Shown: positions 52,892 to 63,661, counted from the first letter of the stretch. The stretch is 64,000 bases of DNA from Lachnospira hominis (ex Liu et al. 2021) (GCF_014287955.1 NZ_JACOPD010000003.1:259180-323179); one strand, 5' to 3'. Made by a program: numbers and translations. Notes: a model not told the origin generated them from the letters alone.

Positions 52892-54007
52892 ATGAGTAAC
52901 GAAAACAACGAAGAAATTGAATTGTTTGATTACATGGATGAAGAATCAGAATCAAGAAAAATTCCCGTGAATAAAAAAGAAAAAACAGGCGGGAAAAGTG
53001 GCAGATCAAAGAAAAAGAAAAAAGCCGGAGCACTTACATGGGTTGGAAGAGTTGCGGCAACAATAGGCATTACACTTGCACTTATTATAGTATGGCTCTA
53101 CGGAGTTATGGCGGTTCTTGTATATGGACCTTCAAAGACAGCAAAAAATCAGTTTGTACTGTCTGTGCAGGAGACGAGTGCGATAGGATTCCTCGCTAAT
53201 ATTTTCTGCTCGCAGGAAGAGATAGATGCAATCAAGGCTGCCAATTCAATTAAGGATACAGATGAAGTTACAGATACAAGTCTTGTAAGTATTGATACAG
53301 AAGATAATTCAGAAGTTCCTGATATCGAGATAATTGATGTTAAAGGTTCAACATATAGTGGAAAACTTATGAAAATCAAGGACCCTTCAAGACTTTTTGT
53401 AGGAACAATAGAAGGATTTCATCAGGGAAATGGACAAGTTGTTGCTGATATTGCAAAAAGATATGATGCAGTAGGTGGCGTAAATGGCGGTGAGTTCGTA
53501 GATGGTGAGACAACATATACAGGCATGCCGATTGGACTTGTTATGATTAATGGTGAACAGGTTAACGGAAACAATGGTTCAACATATCATGTTACGGGTA
53601 TAACATTTGATAATAAGCTTGTCGTAGGTAATATGACAGCAGAACAGGCAAAACAGAATAATATCCGCGACTGTGTAAGCATCAGCAACAGTATCGGACC
53701 ATTCCTTATAATTAATGGCGAGGCACAGGATGTATCAGGTACAGGCGGTGGTCTTAATCCACGTACAGCACTTGGACAGACCTCGGACGGCTCTATAATT
53801 CTTCTTGCTATTGACGGACGTATGGCAAACAGCCTTGGAGCTTCATTCTCGGATTTACAGGATATAATGCTTCAGTATGGTGCGGTCAATGCTTCAGTAA
53901 TGGATGGTGGCACATCAACACAGATGTATTATGAAGGAGAAGTAATAAATACACCTTATTCGCCTACAGGTCCAAGAACATGTCCAACAGCATGGCTTGT
54001 TAAATAA
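52892..54007 (+). CDS. Phosphodiester glycosidase family (NAGPA-like) protein, membrane anchored
   Basis: A 371-aa protein with an acidic/Lys-rich cytoplasmic N-terminus, one TM (about 50-75, AATIGITLALIIVWLYGVMAVLVYG), and an extracellular NAGPA domain: GGVNGGEF near 198, GLNPRTALGQTSDG near 288, and VMDGGTSTQMYYEGE near 336-350. This family includes phosphodiester glycosidases and exopolysaccharide-related proteins; the cell-wall substrate is unknown. Start 52892 follows ATGGAGAA, and it follows the GT2-GtrA gene closely. Confidence 0.85.
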   Translation: MSNENNEEIELFDYMDEESESRKIPVNKKEKTGGKSGRSKKKKKAGALTWVGRVAATIGITLALIIVWLYGVMAVLVYGPSKTAKNQFVLSVQETSAIGFLANIFCSQEEIDAIKAANSIKDTDEVTDTSLVSIDTEDNSEVPDIEIIDVKGSTYSGKLMKIKDPSRLFVGTIEGFHQGNGQVVADIAKRYDAVGGVNGGEFVDGETTYTGMPIGLVMINGEQVNGNNGSTYHVTGITFDNKLVVGNMTAEQAKQNNIRDCVSISNSIGPFLIINGEAQDVSGTGGGLNPRTALGQTSDGSIILLAIDGRMANSLGASFSDLQDIMLQYGAVNASVMDGGTSTQMYYEGEVINTPYSPTGPRTCPTAWLVK

Positions 54008-54023
54008 AATATAAGGAGTGGCA

Positions 54024-55112
54024 ATGATGAATAAAAAGAAAAAAAGAAAAAATATGTCAAAGTTTAAAAGATTCCTTCTTATATATTCAGGAATACTTGC
54101 AGCTGCCATGATTATATGCTGGAGTGTTCTTTATGTATTTATCAAAGATTATGAGCAGGGCAGGCCGACATATGCAATGGATAAAATAACAAAGAAGTTT
54201 ACTGCAGATAATGTTGAAAAGCTTCTTAACGACAGCGGTGTAAAAGCTAATGAATTTGAGACGAATGAGAAAGTTGCAGAGTATCTTAAAGGAAAACTTG
54301 GCACTGAGCAGATTACATATAAAAAGAAAAACAGGGAATATTCAGAATCAAATCCTGTATATGTAGTGTATGCCGGTGATACAGCAATAGCAAAAGTATC
54401 GCTTCAGGAAGATGGAAAAAATGGATTCAAATTTACAAAGTGGAAGCTTGGAAGCATTTCATTTGACGATTATTCAGACAAATCAACAAACAATGCTATT
54501 ACTATCAGTGCACCTAAGGGAAGCAAAGTCTCAATTAATGGCGTGGAGGTAAGTGACAACTATATAAAACAGGACGATGTGGAATTTTCGCCATGTAAAC
54601 ATGTTGCTTCTTATGTTTCAGAGCCTTTAAGAACAATCTATGAAGTGTCAGGACTTATTGCAAAACCTGAAATTAAAGCAGAGATGTCCGGAAACCAGCT
54701 TGAGATTACAAATAAAAATAATGCGTATACAATAGAATATCCTCAGGATGAAGAATTGCTTTCGCAGATGAAAGATGATATTATGGGTATTGCAAGAAAT
54801 TACGGCAAGTACATAATAAACAGAGGAAGTCTCAGCTCACTTACAAAACGTATGGTTGGATATGCCAATGAATATATGAGTGATATTCCGGCTGTATGGG
54901 CTTATCTTTATGGAAAAACATATACATATGAATTTAATAATGAGAATATTTCCAATTTCAGAAAGTATTCAGATAACTGCTTCTCATGTGATGTTTACTA
55001 TGATTTATATGTAGACTGGAAAGATGGCAATAAAACATACAATACATCAGTAACATATACTTACGTAAAGACAAATGGTGCATGGTATGTAGCAGATTTT
55101 ATACTTAATTAG
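54024..55112 (+). CDS. Membrane-anchored protein of unknown function (362 aa)
   Basis: Lys-rich N-terminus (MMNKKKKRKN), one TM (about 19-42), and a long extracellular region. Its last 100 residues (MKDDIMGIARNYGKYI through ADFILN) resemble an NTF2-like fold by pattern, not by search. AAGGAG (54013-54018) supports ATG 54024 or 54027. It lies between the NAGPA gene and the flippase gene, so a role in envelope assembly is plausible. Family not recognised. Confidence 0.6.
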   Translation: MMNKKKKRKNMSKFKRFLLIYSGILAAAMIICWSVLYVFIKDYEQGRPTYAMDKITKKFTADNVEKLLNDSGVKANEFETNEKVAEYLKGKLGTEQITYKKKNREYSESNPVYVVYAGDTAIAKVSLQEDGKNGFKFTKWKLGSISFDDYSDKSTNNAITISAPKGSKVSINGVEVSDNYIKQDDVEFSPCKHVASYVSEPLRTIYEVSGLIAKPEIKAEMSGNQLEITNKNNAYTIEYPQDEELLSQMKDDIMGIARNYGKYIINRGSLSSLTKRMVGYANEYMSDIPAVWAYLYGKTYTYEFNNENISNFRKYSDNCFSCDVYYDLYVDWKDGNKTYNTSVTYTYVKTNGAWYVADFILN

Positions 55113-55118
55113 TAAAGG

Positions 55119-55150
55119 GGCAGCAGGGAATTCCTGCTGCCTTGTGCTTT
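55119..55150 (+). terminator. Hairpin before the flippase gene
   Basis: GGCAGCAGG (55119-55127) pairs with CCTGCTGCC (55133-55141), 9 bp, followed by a T-rich stretch. Confidence 0.65.
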
Positions 55151-55190
55151 CTTGTTTAAAACATGAAAAAATGTGAAAGGCTTGATACTA

Positions 55191-56753
55191 ATGGCAGAAA
55201 ATAAAAAAAGAAACTTTCTTGTTCATGGCGGAATTCTGGCGATGGCCGGAATTATAGTAAGAATCATAGGAATGTTTTACAGAATTCCACTTATGAACAT
55301 AATAGGCAGTGAAGGTAATGGTATTTACAGTGTTGCATATAATATATACAATATAATGCTTGTTTTGTCGTCATATGGACTACCGATGGCGGTTTCAAAG
55401 CTTATTTCAGCAAGATTTATAACGAAACAGTATAAGAATGCGGCACAGGTGTTCAGATGTTCGTTGACAGTATCAATATGTACAGGTGGTGCTGCGGCAC
55501 TTATTCTGTTTTTTGGTGCAGGAGTAATTGAAAAATTATACAGAGGTGTTCCGGGACTTGCAATTCCGTTAAGAGTTCTTGCTCCGACAATATTCCTTGT
55601 TGCCATAATGGGCGTTATGAGAGGATTTTATCAGGGCCAGGGAACAATGATTCCAACGGCTGTTTCACAGCTTGTAGAGCAGGTTATGAATGCTGTAGTA
55701 AGTATTCTTGCAGCATATTTGCTTACAAGTGCATATAAGAATTCCGTGGAGACAGCTGCATATGGAGCAGCCGGTGGAACAATGGGTACTGCATTTGGTG
55801 CATTATCAGGACTTATACTTCTCGTAGTAATATATATTCTGTACAGACCTACATTCAGGCGGATGATAAAAAAGGACAAAGTAAGTTCTGTACATTCTGA
55901 TAAAGATGTATACAAAACAATTATTATAACGATGATTCCTATAATACTTGGACAGACACTATATCAGATTAGTGCGGTTATAGATGATGCCATGTTTTCT
56001 AATATTATGGTTGGAAGAAACATATCATCAAATATAAAAGCAGATTTAGGCAATTTCAGTTCAAGCTACAGCTTGTTAATAGGAATTCCGCAGGGTGTTG
56101 CATCAGCAATGTCGGCTTCAATGCTTCCGAGCATTGTAGCATCATATACACAGGGGGATAATGCGTCTGTTAAAGATAAGATAGCACAGACAATAAAGAC
56201 AAATATGTTTATAGCAATACCATCATTTGTCGGACTTGTAACGCTTGGAAAGCCGATTATACAGCTTTTATTTTCGAGATATAACAGCACACAGGGTGCC
56301 ATGATGCTTAAAATAGGTGCAATTGCTGTAGTGTTTTATACACTTGCAACTGTTACAAGTTCTGCATTACAGGGAATTGACAAAATGAATGTTCCGGTAA
56401 AACATTCACTTATCTCACTTGTTGTTCATATTGTGCTTGTCTATTTTATGCTTAGATGGTCAAGACTTGGAATTTATGGTATAGTAATCGGAAATGCATC
56501 ATTTCCAATATTAATTTTCATATTGAATTTAAAGTCTCTTAAAGAATATATTGATTATGACCTGGAATATATCAGGACATTTCTGATACCGTTATGCTGT
56601 TCTGTTATAATGGGAATAGCTGTAAGCCTGACATATAAACTGTTGTATAGTGCATGTCATATTAATATAGTTGCACTTATGTGTGCGTTTGTTGTAGCGG
56701 GAGTAACATATTTCGGAACGATATTTTTGCTTAAAAAGGAAGGTAAATATTAA
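55191..56753 (+). CDS. Polysaccharide/lipid flippase of the MOP superfamily (SpoVB/MurJ-like)
   Basis: A 520-aa protein with about 14 hydrophobic segments. Start MAENKKRNFLVHGGILAMAGIIVRIIGMFYRIPL and the loop GNGIYSVAYNIYNIMLVLSSYGLPMAVSKLISAR are typical of SpoVB/MurJ-like proteins of the oligosaccharidyl-lipid flippase family. The role is probably flipping of a lipid-linked cell wall or polysaccharide precursor. Start 55191 has GAAAGG upstream; the earlier frame from 55173 is rejected. It lies 2 nt before mcsA. Confidence 0.85.
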   Translation: MAENKKRNFLVHGGILAMAGIIVRIIGMFYRIPLMNIIGSEGNGIYSVAYNIYNIMLVLSSYGLPMAVSKLISARFITKQYKNAAQVFRCSLTVSICTGGAAALILFFGAGVIEKLYRGVPGLAIPLRVLAPTIFLVAIMGVMRGFYQGQGTMIPTAVSQLVEQVMNAVVSILAAYLLTSAYKNSVETAAYGAAGGTMGTAFGALSGLILLVVIYILYRPTFRRMIKKDKVSSVHSDKDVYKTIIITMIPIILGQTLYQISAVIDDAMFSNIMVGRNISSNIKADLGNFSSSYSLLIGIPQGVASAMSASMLPSIVASYTQGDNASVKDKIAQTIKTNMFIAIPSFVGLVTLGKPIIQLLFSRYNSTQGAMMLKIGAIAVVFYTLATVTSSALQGIDKMNVPVKHSLISLVVHIVLVYFMLRWSRLGIYGIVIGNASFPILIFILNLKSLKEYIDYDLEYIRTFLIPLCCSVIMGIAVSLTYKLLYSACHINIVALMCAFVVAGVTYFGTIFLLKKEGKY

Positions 56754-56755
56754 TT

Positions 56756-57283
56756 ATGTTATGTGAGAATTGTAATGAAAATGAGGCAACATTTCATTAT
56801 ACTGAAGTTGTAAACGGAATTATGACGCAGCATCATCTTTGCAGCGAGTGTGCAGCAAAAATGGGACTTACAGGTTTTGCCGAGTCACCTTCTGCTGATT
56901 TTCCTTTTGCAAGACTTCTTACAGGACTGCTTGCGGCGTCAAACAGAAGTACGCAGGAGCAGGATAATCCTATGATGAATGTGAAATGTCCCAAGTGCGG
57001 CATGAAATATCAGGAGTTTATCCGCATAGGTAAATTCGGCTGTGCGGACTGTTATGATGTTTTTGGACCGCTTATAGAAGATAATATAAAAAAATTACAT
57101 GGAAGCGTTGAACACAAAGGGAAAAAATCAAACAAAACAGCACAGCATGGAAATGACCTGCTTGATGAGATAGCTGTACTCAATGCAAAATTAAAAGAGG
57201 CAGTTGAACTGGAAAATTTTGAAGATGCTGCCCATTACCGTGATGAGATAAAAAAGCTGAAAGAAGGTGGCGGTAATGCTTAG
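56756..57283 (+). CDS. mcsA: McsA, activator of protein-arginine kinase
   Basis: A 175-aa zinc-binding protein with paired CxxC motifs (CENC at 3-6, CSEC at 29-32, CPKC near 80, and a fourth CADC near 97) and a C-terminal UVR domain (ENFEDAAHYRDEIKKLKE). It stimulates McsB in Bacillus. In B. subtilis it is in the ctsR-mcsA-mcsB-clpC operon. Here no ctsR precedes it. Start 56756 has AAGGAAGG about 12 nt upstream; the gene overlaps mcsB by 8 bases. Confidence 0.92.
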   Translation: MLCENCNENEATFHYTEVVNGIMTQHHLCSECAAKMGLTGFAESPSADFPFARLLTGLLAASNRSTQEQDNPMMNVKCPKCGMKYQEFIRIGKFGCADCYDVFGPLIEDNIKKLHGSVEHKGKKSNKTAQHGNDLLDEIAVLNAKLKEAVELENFEDAAHYRDEIKKLKEGGGNA

Positions 57284-58307
57284 ATGGTTTGAGACGAACG
57301 GAAAAGAAAGTGATGTTGTAATATCAAGCCGTGTCAGGCTGGCAAGGAATGTGAAAAAATATAATTTTTCACTGAAACTTACTGAAAATGATGCTGTAAA
57401 GATGATAGATGAACTTAGTGAGGCAATAAACAGTCTTGATATAGTAAAAGATTACAGCAGCTATAATTTCAAAACGCTTGATGAATATCAGAAACAGGCT
57501 ATGAAGGAAAGGCATGTTATAAGCAATTTTCTTTTAGGACAGAAGCAGGCGGCGGGATTTGTTTCAAAAGATGAAGATATATCAATAATGCTTAATGAAG
57601 AAGACCATATCAGAATTCAGGCATATGCTCCGGGAATGGATATGGAGAAGGCGTTTGAACTTGCAGATAAAGTTGATGATGCTATAGATTCAGTGACGGA
57701 TTATGCTTTTGATGAGAAGTATGGTTATCTTACAACATGTCCGTCAAATGTCGGAACAGGAATGAGAGCTTCATATATGCTTCATCTCCCGGCATTGGCA
57801 GGAAATAACAGGATATCCGGACTTGCATCAGAAGTTGGCAGATTTGGGCTTGTATTAAGAAGCGTATATGGTGACGGTTCAAAAAATTATGGGGATATAT
57901 ATAAACTCTCCAACCAGATTACGCTGGGTGTTTCTGAAAAAGAAATAATAGATAACCTCACACATATTGCGAATCAGATTATAAGCCAGGAAAGAACGCT
58001 TAGAAAACAATATGTACTTAACAAAAGATTAAGTGCTTCAGATATAGCATATCGTTCATATGGTGTTTTAAGATATGCAAGAAAACTGTCACTTAACGAT
58101 GCAATGTTATTGCTTTCGCAGATAAGGCTGGGACTCGCACAGGGGCTTATCGGGACTGATATGGAAAATGAATTCTGTGTTTATCAGCTTATGATAGGCG
58201 TAATGCCTGCGAATCTTGCATTGATGAATGACAGTGATATGTCACCTGAAGAAATTGAAGAATACAGGGCAAAATTTATAAGAGATAATCTTCCTGTTAT
58301 ACGATGA
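57276..58307 (+). CDS. mcsB: McsB, protein-arginine kinase
   Basis: A 343-aa phosphagen-kinase-like enzyme that phosphorylates arginines and so marks proteins for ClpCP. ATP-binding SSRVRLARN is at about 18-26, TTCPSNVGTGMRAS near 152-165 with the reactive Cys region, and SLNDAMLLLSQIRLGL near the C-terminus. The start is ATG 57276 with AAGGTGG upstream, inside the end of mcsA (translational coupling). Confidence 0.95.
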   Translation: MLRWFETNGKESDVVISSRVRLARNVKKYNFSLKLTENDAVKMIDELSEAINSLDIVKDYSSYNFKTLDEYQKQAMKERHVISNFLLGQKQAAGFVSKDEDISIMLNEEDHIRIQAYAPGMDMEKAFELADKVDDAIDSVTDYAFDEKYGYLTTCPSNVGTGMRASYMLHLPALAGNNRISGLASEVGRFGLVLRSVYGDGSKNYGDIYKLSNQITLGVSEKEIIDNLTHIANQIISQERTLRKQYVLNKRLSASDIAYRSYGVLRYARKLSLNDAMLLLSQIRLGLAQGLIGTDMENEFCVYQLMIGVMPANLALMNDSDMSPEEIEEYRAKFIRDNLPVIR

Positions 58308-58348
58308 CTGATATATAATAAAATTAAGTTTAATGAAAGGATGTATAT

Positions 58349-60805
58349 ATGCAGAGCAGATTTACAAAAAAAGCACAAGAAGCACTAGACCATGCGTCAG
58401 AGGCGGCAGTTATGCTCGGACATAGTTATATTGGCTCAGAGCATCTGCTTATAGGCCTTATACAGACAGAAGAATGTCTTGCTTCGGCTGTGCTTGCTGA
58501 ATATGATGTTACAGATGAAAAAATAATAAATCTTGTATACCAGCTTATAGCACCTGAAGGTGCAGTCGGAGTAAAAGAGCCGACAGGATATACACCGAGA
58601 GTACGCCGTATACTTGAAAATTCGGCGAAGGAAGCTATACGATTTAAAGCTGACCTGATTGGAACAGAACATATTCTTATTTCAATAATAAAAGAATCAG
58701 AGTGCGTGGCTGCAAGGCTTCTCAATACGATAGGTGTAAATATCAAAAAATTATATGTTGATATCCTTATTGCAATGGGAGAAGATGCTAACAGCTACAA
58801 GGAAGATTTTCACAGCAAAACAAAGAAAGGAAAAACTTCTACACAGACACTTGACCAGTACAGCAGGGATTTGACGGAGCTTGCAAGACAGGGAAAACTT
58901 GACCCTGTAATAGGAAGAGAAGAAGAGATTAACAGAGTTATACAGATTCTTAGCAGACGTACAAAAAATAATCCATGTCTTATTGGTGAACCTGGAGTCG
59001 GAAAAACAGCAATAGCGGAAGGGCTTGCAGCAAAAATAATAGAGGGAAATGTTCCTGAAACTATAAAAGACAAGCGTCTTCTTACACTTGATTTGTCAGG
59101 AATGGTTGCTGGCTCAAAATACAGAGGCGAATTTGAGGAGAGAATCAAAAAAGTTATCAGTGAAGTGAAAGCTGCCGGAAATATACTTTTGTTCCTTGAT
59201 GAACTTCATACAATAATAGGTGCAGGCGGTGCAGAAGGTGCTATAGATGCATCAAATATTTTAAAACCGTCGCTTGCGAGAGGTGAAATACAGCTTATAG
59301 GTGCAACAACTCTTGAGGAATACAGAAAATATATAGAAAAAGATGCTGCTCTTGAACGCCGTTTCCAGCCTGTAAAAGTAGAAGAACCTACAGAAGAAGA
59401 GGCAATTCAGATTCTTATGGGTCTTCGTGGCAAATATGAGGAACATCATAATGTAACTATTGATGATAAAGCAGTTGTAGCTGCTGTAAAACTTTCAAAA
59501 AGATATATCAATGACAGATTCCTTCCTGATAAAGCGATAGACCTTATTGATGAAGCATCTTCAAAGACAAGGCTTAAAGCATATGTCATGCCTGATAACA
59601 TCAAGAAACTTGAAGAAGAAATTAAGAAACTTGATGAGAAGAAAGAAGAGGCAATTAAAAATGAGGCCTATGAGGAAGCAGGAGAAGTAAAAAAACAGCA
59701 GACAAAGAAAAAAGAAAAACTTGCAAAACTTATGCATGATTGGGAAGAAAAAAGAAATGGTGCATGTCTTAATGTCGGAGAAGAAGAAATTGCAGATGTA
59801 GTATCTTCATGGACAAAAATACCTGTATCAAAGATTGCAGAGGCAGAATCAGAGCGTCTTATGAAACTCGAAGAGACACTTCACAAACGGGTAATAGGCC
59901 AGGATGAAGCAGTAAGTTCAATAGCAAGAGCTATAAGAAGAGGCAGAGTTGGCCTTAAAGACCCTGACAGGCCAATTGGTTCATTCCTTTTCCTCGGACC
60001 TACAGGCGTTGGAAAAACTGAACTTTCAAAAGCTCTTGCAGATGCAATGTTTGGAAGCGAGGAAGCACTTATACGAGTTGATATGTCTGAATTTATGGAA
60101 AAGCATACAGTCTCAAAGCTTATAGGTTCGCCTCCGGGATATGTAGGATATGATGAGGGCGGCCAGCTTTCCGAAAAAGTACGCAGAAATCCATATTCGG
60201 TAGTTTTATTTGATGAGGTTGAGAAAGCTCATCCTGATGTATTTAACGTGCTTTTACAGGTACTTGATGACGGACATATCACAGACTCAACAGGAAGAGT
60301 TGTTGATTTCAAAAATACTGTAATAATAATGACGTCCAATGCCGGTGCCCAAAATATTGTGCAGCCTAAAACACTTGGCTTTGCTTCTGTTACAGATGAA
60401 AAAGAACGTCATGAAAATATGAAAACAAAGGTTATGGATGAAGTCAAGAGACTGTTCAAACCTGAATTTATCAACAGAATTGATGAAATCATAGTGTTCC
60501 ATGCACTTAACAAGGAACAGATTGGAAGTATTGTTGACATTATGATTGCGAAAGTTAATAAGCGTATAATGGAACAGATGAAAATTTCCATTGAGCTTAA
60601 TGATGAAGCAAAGAAATATATAGTTGACAAAGGATACGATGAAAAGTACGGTGCAAGACCATTGAGAAGAACTATACAGAATGATATAGAAGATGCACTT
60701 GCAGAAAAGATTCTTGAAGGAACTGTAAAACAGGGAAACAGGGTACTTGTATCAGTAAAAGATGGAAAATTACATTTTTCACTAAAAAGAGGCATTAATA
60801 AATAA
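58349..60805 (+). CDS. clpC: ATP-dependent Clp protease ATP-binding subunit ClpC
   Basis: HSP100 unfoldase of the ClpCP protease, 818 aa. Two N-repeats ([14 protein letters not shown] at 4-17 and a second near 80-115), AAA-1 with Walker [10 protein letters not shown] near 212, a middle UVR-like coiled coil near 420-460, and AAA-2 with GPTGVGKTE near 550. The region around [14 protein letters not shown] is the usual ClpC end. It follows mcsA-mcsB as in Bacilli. RBS GAAAGGATG. Confidence 0.97.
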   Translation: MQSRFTKKAQEALDHASEAAVMLGHSYIGSEHLLIGLIQTEECLASAVLAEYDVTDEKIINLVYQLIAPEGAVGVKEPTGYTPRVRRILENSAKEAIRFKADLIGTEHILISIIKESECVAARLLNTIGVNIKKLYVDILIAMGEDANSYKEDFHSKTKKGKTSTQTLDQYSRDLTELARQGKLDPVIGREEEINRVIQILSRRTKNNPCLIGEPGVGKTAIAEGLAAKIIEGNVPETIKDKRLLTLDLSGMVAGSKYRGEFEERIKKVISEVKAAGNILLFLDELHTIIGAGGAEGAIDASNILKPSLARGEIQLIGATTLEEYRKYIEKDAALERRFQPVKVEEPTEEEAIQILMGLRGKYEEHHNVTIDDKAVVAAVKLSKRYINDRFLPDKAIDLIDEASSKTRLKAYVMPDNIKKLEEEIKKLDEKKEEAIKNEAYEEAGEVKKQQTKKKEKLAKLMHDWEEKRNGACLNVGEEEIADVVSSWTKIPVSKIAEAESERLMKLEETLHKRVIGQDEAVSSIARAIRRGRVGLKDPDRPIGSFLFLGPTGVGKTELSKALADAMFGSEEALIRVDMSEFMEKHTVSKLIGSPPGYVGYDEGGQLSEKVRRNPYSVVLFDEVEKAHPDVFNVLLQVLDDGHITDSTGRVVDFKNTVIIMTSNAGAQNIVQPKTLGFASVTDEKERHENMKTKVMDEVKRLFKPEFINRIDEIIVFHALNKEQIGSIVDIMIAKVNKRIMEQMKISIELNDEAKKYIVDKGYDEKYGARPLRRTIQNDIEDALAEKILEGTVKQGNRVLVSVKDGKLHFSLKRGINK

Positions 60806-60812
60806 AAAATGC

Positions 60813-60841
60813 TGGCATATTTCGACATGTTATTGTATAAT
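60813..60841 (+). promoter_or_regulatory. Possible promoter after clpC
   Basis: TATAAT (60836-60841) with TGGCAT (60813-60818) 17 nt upstream, a weak -35. Confidence 0.35.
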
Positions 60842-60903
60842 ATGCTTATCGTTGATACGTGAATACGGAAACAATTATAATATACATTTAGGAGGACACA
60901 CAG

Positions 60904-61317
60904 ATGTCAGTAGTTAATGAGTTGATTCGTTCAGAACAGGATGGAACACTTAGTTTTGGTAATTATTTGCTTGATACAAAGTCAAAGTTATCAGATTTTG
61001 AACATGGCGGAGACATGTATAAAGTTAAAACTTATAATGAGATTACAAAACTCGAGAAAAATGGTTCATTTGTATACGAATCTGTACCCGGAACAGCAGT
61101 TAATAATTTTCAAGCATCTGCTGATGGAGTAAAGTTTGAAGTCGAAGGAAAAGAAGATGCACAGATTACGCTCGAACTTGAAGAGGGTGCATCATATGCT
61201 ATTTCAATTGATGGCGGGGATGCCGGAACAATGACAACAAATATGGGCGGAAAGCTTGTGCTTTCTGTTGAATTCACAGATAACAAAGGTGTTTCGGTAG
61301 AAGTAAAGAGAGCATAG
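60904..61317 (+). CDS. Conserved protein often labelled endosialidase (function unknown)
   Basis: A 137-aa soluble protein: VVNELIRSEQDGTLSFGNYLLDTKSK, DMYKVKTYNEITKLEKNGSFVYESVPGTAV, and a beta-rich C-terminal half. The same protein type is widespread in Lachnospiraceae and carries the label endosialidase, though nothing in the sequence resembles a sialidase active site. Consensus AGGAGG RBS and its own promoter suggest high expression. Function unknown. Confidence 0.7.
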   Translation: MSVVNELIRSEQDGTLSFGNYLLDTKSKLSDFEHGGDMYKVKTYNEITKLEKNGSFVYESVPGTAVNNFQASADGVKFEVEGKEDAQITLELEEGASYAISIDGGDAGTMTTNMGGKLVLSVEFTDNKGVSVEVKRA

Positions 61318-61338
61318 ATTTAATAATGCAAAATTTGG

Positions 61339-61368
61339 ATGGAAGCAGTGAATTGCTGCTTCCATATT
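61339..61368 (+). terminator. Terminator after the endosialidase-labelled gene
   Basis: ATGGAAGCAG (61339-61348) pairs with CTGCTTCCAT (61356-61365), 10 bp perfect with a 7-nt loop, followed by ATTTAAT. Confidence 0.65.
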
Positions 61369-61476
61369 TAATATAAAAAATATAAAGTAAAAAAATAAAT
61401 TACCTAGAAAAACAAAGAAGACTGAATTGTTTTATAGCATCATGATTTAGTTTTCTTAGTAAAAAAGGAGTATTTG

Positions 61477-62865
61477 ATGGCAAAATCTAGAACAACAGCA
61501 TTCTTTTGTAAGGAATGTGGATATGAGTCTGCAAAATGGTCAGGGCAGTGTCCGTCATGCAAAGCGTGGAATACATTTGTTGAAGAGCCGGTGGTAAAAG
61601 AAAAAAATGTTAAAGGTATTGTAAATATTAATGCAAAATATCATGAAACAGCAGGGGTAAAAAAGGCTGCCCCTGTTCGCCTGTCATCGGTTACTGCAGC
61701 TGATACTGACAGAATAAAAACAGATATATGTGAACTTGACAGGGTTCTTGGCGGAGGAATAGTGGAAGGCTCGCTTGTTCTTGTCGGAGGTGATCCCGGA
61801 ATAGGAAAATCCACATTACTATTACAGATGTGTTACAATCTTGCAAAAAATGGTAACAGCGTATTATACATTTCGGGAGAAGAGTCACTTGGTCAGATAA
61901 AACTTAGAGCACAGAGAGTGGGCGAAGCTTCTGATAATCTTATGGTGCTTTGTGAAACAAGTCTTGACACAATAGAGAATGTCCTTGAGAATGTGAAACC
62001 ACAGATTGTTGTGATTGATTCAATACAGACAATGTACCGTGAAGAGGTTGGTGCTGCACCGGGCAGCGTCTCACAGGTAAGAGAGACAACAGCTGTTCTT
62101 ATGCAGCTTGCAAAAGGTCTTAATATTTCAATATTTATTGTTGGACATGTGACAAAAGAAGGCGTTGTAGCAGGACCCAGAATGCTTGAACATATGGTTG
62201 ATACAGTTTTATACTTTGAGGGCGATAAAAATGCCGCATACAGGATTTTACGAAGCGTAAAGAACAGATTTGGTTCAACTAATGAAATAGGCGTATTTGA
62301 AATGCGTCAGGAAGGGCTTGCTGAAGTTGCCAATCCATCTGAATATATGCTTACGGGAAGACCAGAGGAAGCGTCCGGCTCTGTTGTTGTGTGCCTTCTT
62401 GAAGGAACTAGACCGATTCTTGTGGAAATACAGGCACTGGTTTGTGATTCTAAATTTGGAATGCCAAGAAGAACAGCTGCGGGGGCTGATTACAACCGTG
62501 TGAATCTTCTTATGGCAGTACTTGAAAAAAGGGCAGGGATTCATCTTTCAGGAAGCGATGCATATGTGAATATAGCAGGTGGAATGAAGGTAAATGAACC
62601 TGCCATGGATCTGGGGATAGTGATGGCACTTGTCAGCAGTTTCAGGAACCGGCCGATGATGGAAAATACGATTGTTTTCGGCGAAGTAGGACTTGCAGGA
62701 GAAGTCCGTGCTGTAAGCCAGCCGCAGATAAGAATAAATGAGGCGGTTAAGCTTGGGTTTGGAAATTGTATACTTCCGCAGGTGTGCTTGAAAAATATTA
62801 AGAAAACTGATAAAATAAATCTTATAGGTATTAGCAGTGTTAAAGATGCGGTTAAGCTGATATAA
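61477..62865 (+). CDS. radA: DNA repair protein RadA
   Basis: A 462-aa RecA-like branch migration protein. N-terminal four-cysteine zinc finger ([18 protein letters not shown]), Walker [15 protein letters not shown] near 105, the RadA-specific KNRFG motif near 262 ([11 protein letters not shown]), and a Lon-like C-terminal domain (about 285-462). Start 61477 behind AAAGGAG; a TTG three bases earlier is rejected. The clpC-radA neighbourhood is conserved in Firmicutes. Confidence 0.96.
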   Translation: MAKSRTTAFFCKECGYESAKWSGQCPSCKAWNTFVEEPVVKEKNVKGIVNINAKYHETAGVKKAAPVRLSSVTAADTDRIKTDICELDRVLGGGIVEGSLVLVGGDPGIGKSTLLLQMCYNLAKNGNSVLYISGEESLGQIKLRAQRVGEASDNLMVLCETSLDTIENVLENVKPQIVVIDSIQTMYREEVGAAPGSVSQVRETTAVLMQLAKGLNISIFIVGHVTKEGVVAGPRMLEHMVDTVLYFEGDKNAAYRILRSVKNRFGSTNEIGVFEMRQEGLAEVANPSEYMLTGRPEEASGSVVVCLLEGTRPILVEIQALVCDSKFGMPRRTAAGADYNRVNLLMAVLEKRAGIHLSGSDAYVNIAGGMKVNEPAMDLGIVMALVSSFRNRPMMENTIVFGEVGLAGEVRAVSQPQIRINEAVKLGFGNCILPQVCLKNIKKTDKINLIGISSVKDAVKLI

Positions 62866-62906
62866 GAACGATATTTAGTTTATGGAAAGACAAAGGAGGG
62901 GCTTTT

Positions 62907-63560
62907 GTGGAAAATCAGAATGACAATACTGAAATGATAAAAAATCTGACAAACATACTTGAAGGATTAGATAATTCACAGGAACAGCTTGAAAAAAATG
63001 CATTTGACGTGATTAATTCGTCTGATACTTCACTTAATCTTGTAAAAGAGAGTATAGGCAGTGTCGAAGAAATACTTGAAATGATAGATAATCTCAACAA
63101 AATAGTATCCGAGACATCTGGTAGAATCAATGAGTTAAAAGAATTATCTGGCAAAATAGAAGAATTTGCAGCAGTTATAAGCAACATTTCCAATAAAACA
63201 AACATACTGTCTCTTAATGCATCTATAGAAGCAGCAAGAGCAGGGGAACATGGAAGGGGATTTGCTGTAGTGGCAAGTGAAGTACGTAATCTTGCAGCAC
63301 AGTCAGCAAAATCATCAAAAGAAATAACTGATACCATAGCACAGGTTCAGACTTCAGTTAGTGAGACAGTTGATGCCATGACAAATGTATATGACAATGC
63401 AGTTGCCCAAAAACATAAAGCAGATTCTGTAGGACAGGTGCTTCATAAAGTTGTTGATGCAGCATATGCAGCCAATGAGGTTGCAAGAAATATTGAAAAT
63501 GAAATTGCATATCAAAGAGAAATAACAGATGAGGCAAGAGGTGCAATTGGTCTTAAATAG
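62907..63560 (+). CDS. Soluble chemoreceptor-like signalling protein (217 aa)
   Basis: A 217-aa protein with only the methyl-accepting signalling domain. The tip is [20 protein letters not shown] with [18 protein letters not shown], as in MCPs, but there is no TM, no HAMP and no sensor domain. The C-terminal helix ends at 217 ([10 protein letters not shown]). GTG start behind AAAGGAGGGG. It may be a cytoplasmic receptor or a minimal adaptor; the input signal is unknown. Confidence 0.85.
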   Translation: MENQNDNTEMIKNLTNILEGLDNSQEQLEKNAFDVINSSDTSLNLVKESIGSVEEILEMIDNLNKIVSETSGRINELKELSGKIEEFAAVISNISNKTNILSLNASIEAARAGEHGRGFAVVASEVRNLAAQSAKSSKEITDTIAQVQTSVSETVDAMTNVYDNAVAQKHKADSVGQVLHKVVDAAYAANEVARNIENEIAYQREITDEARGAIGLK

Positions 63561-63661
63561 TTAATAACATTTAAGATTACATTAAAAATGAATTGAATTT
63601 GAATTGTTTAATTAAATATAAATGCATTTTTTTGAAAAATTATGTAATTGGCAGTCTGAAA

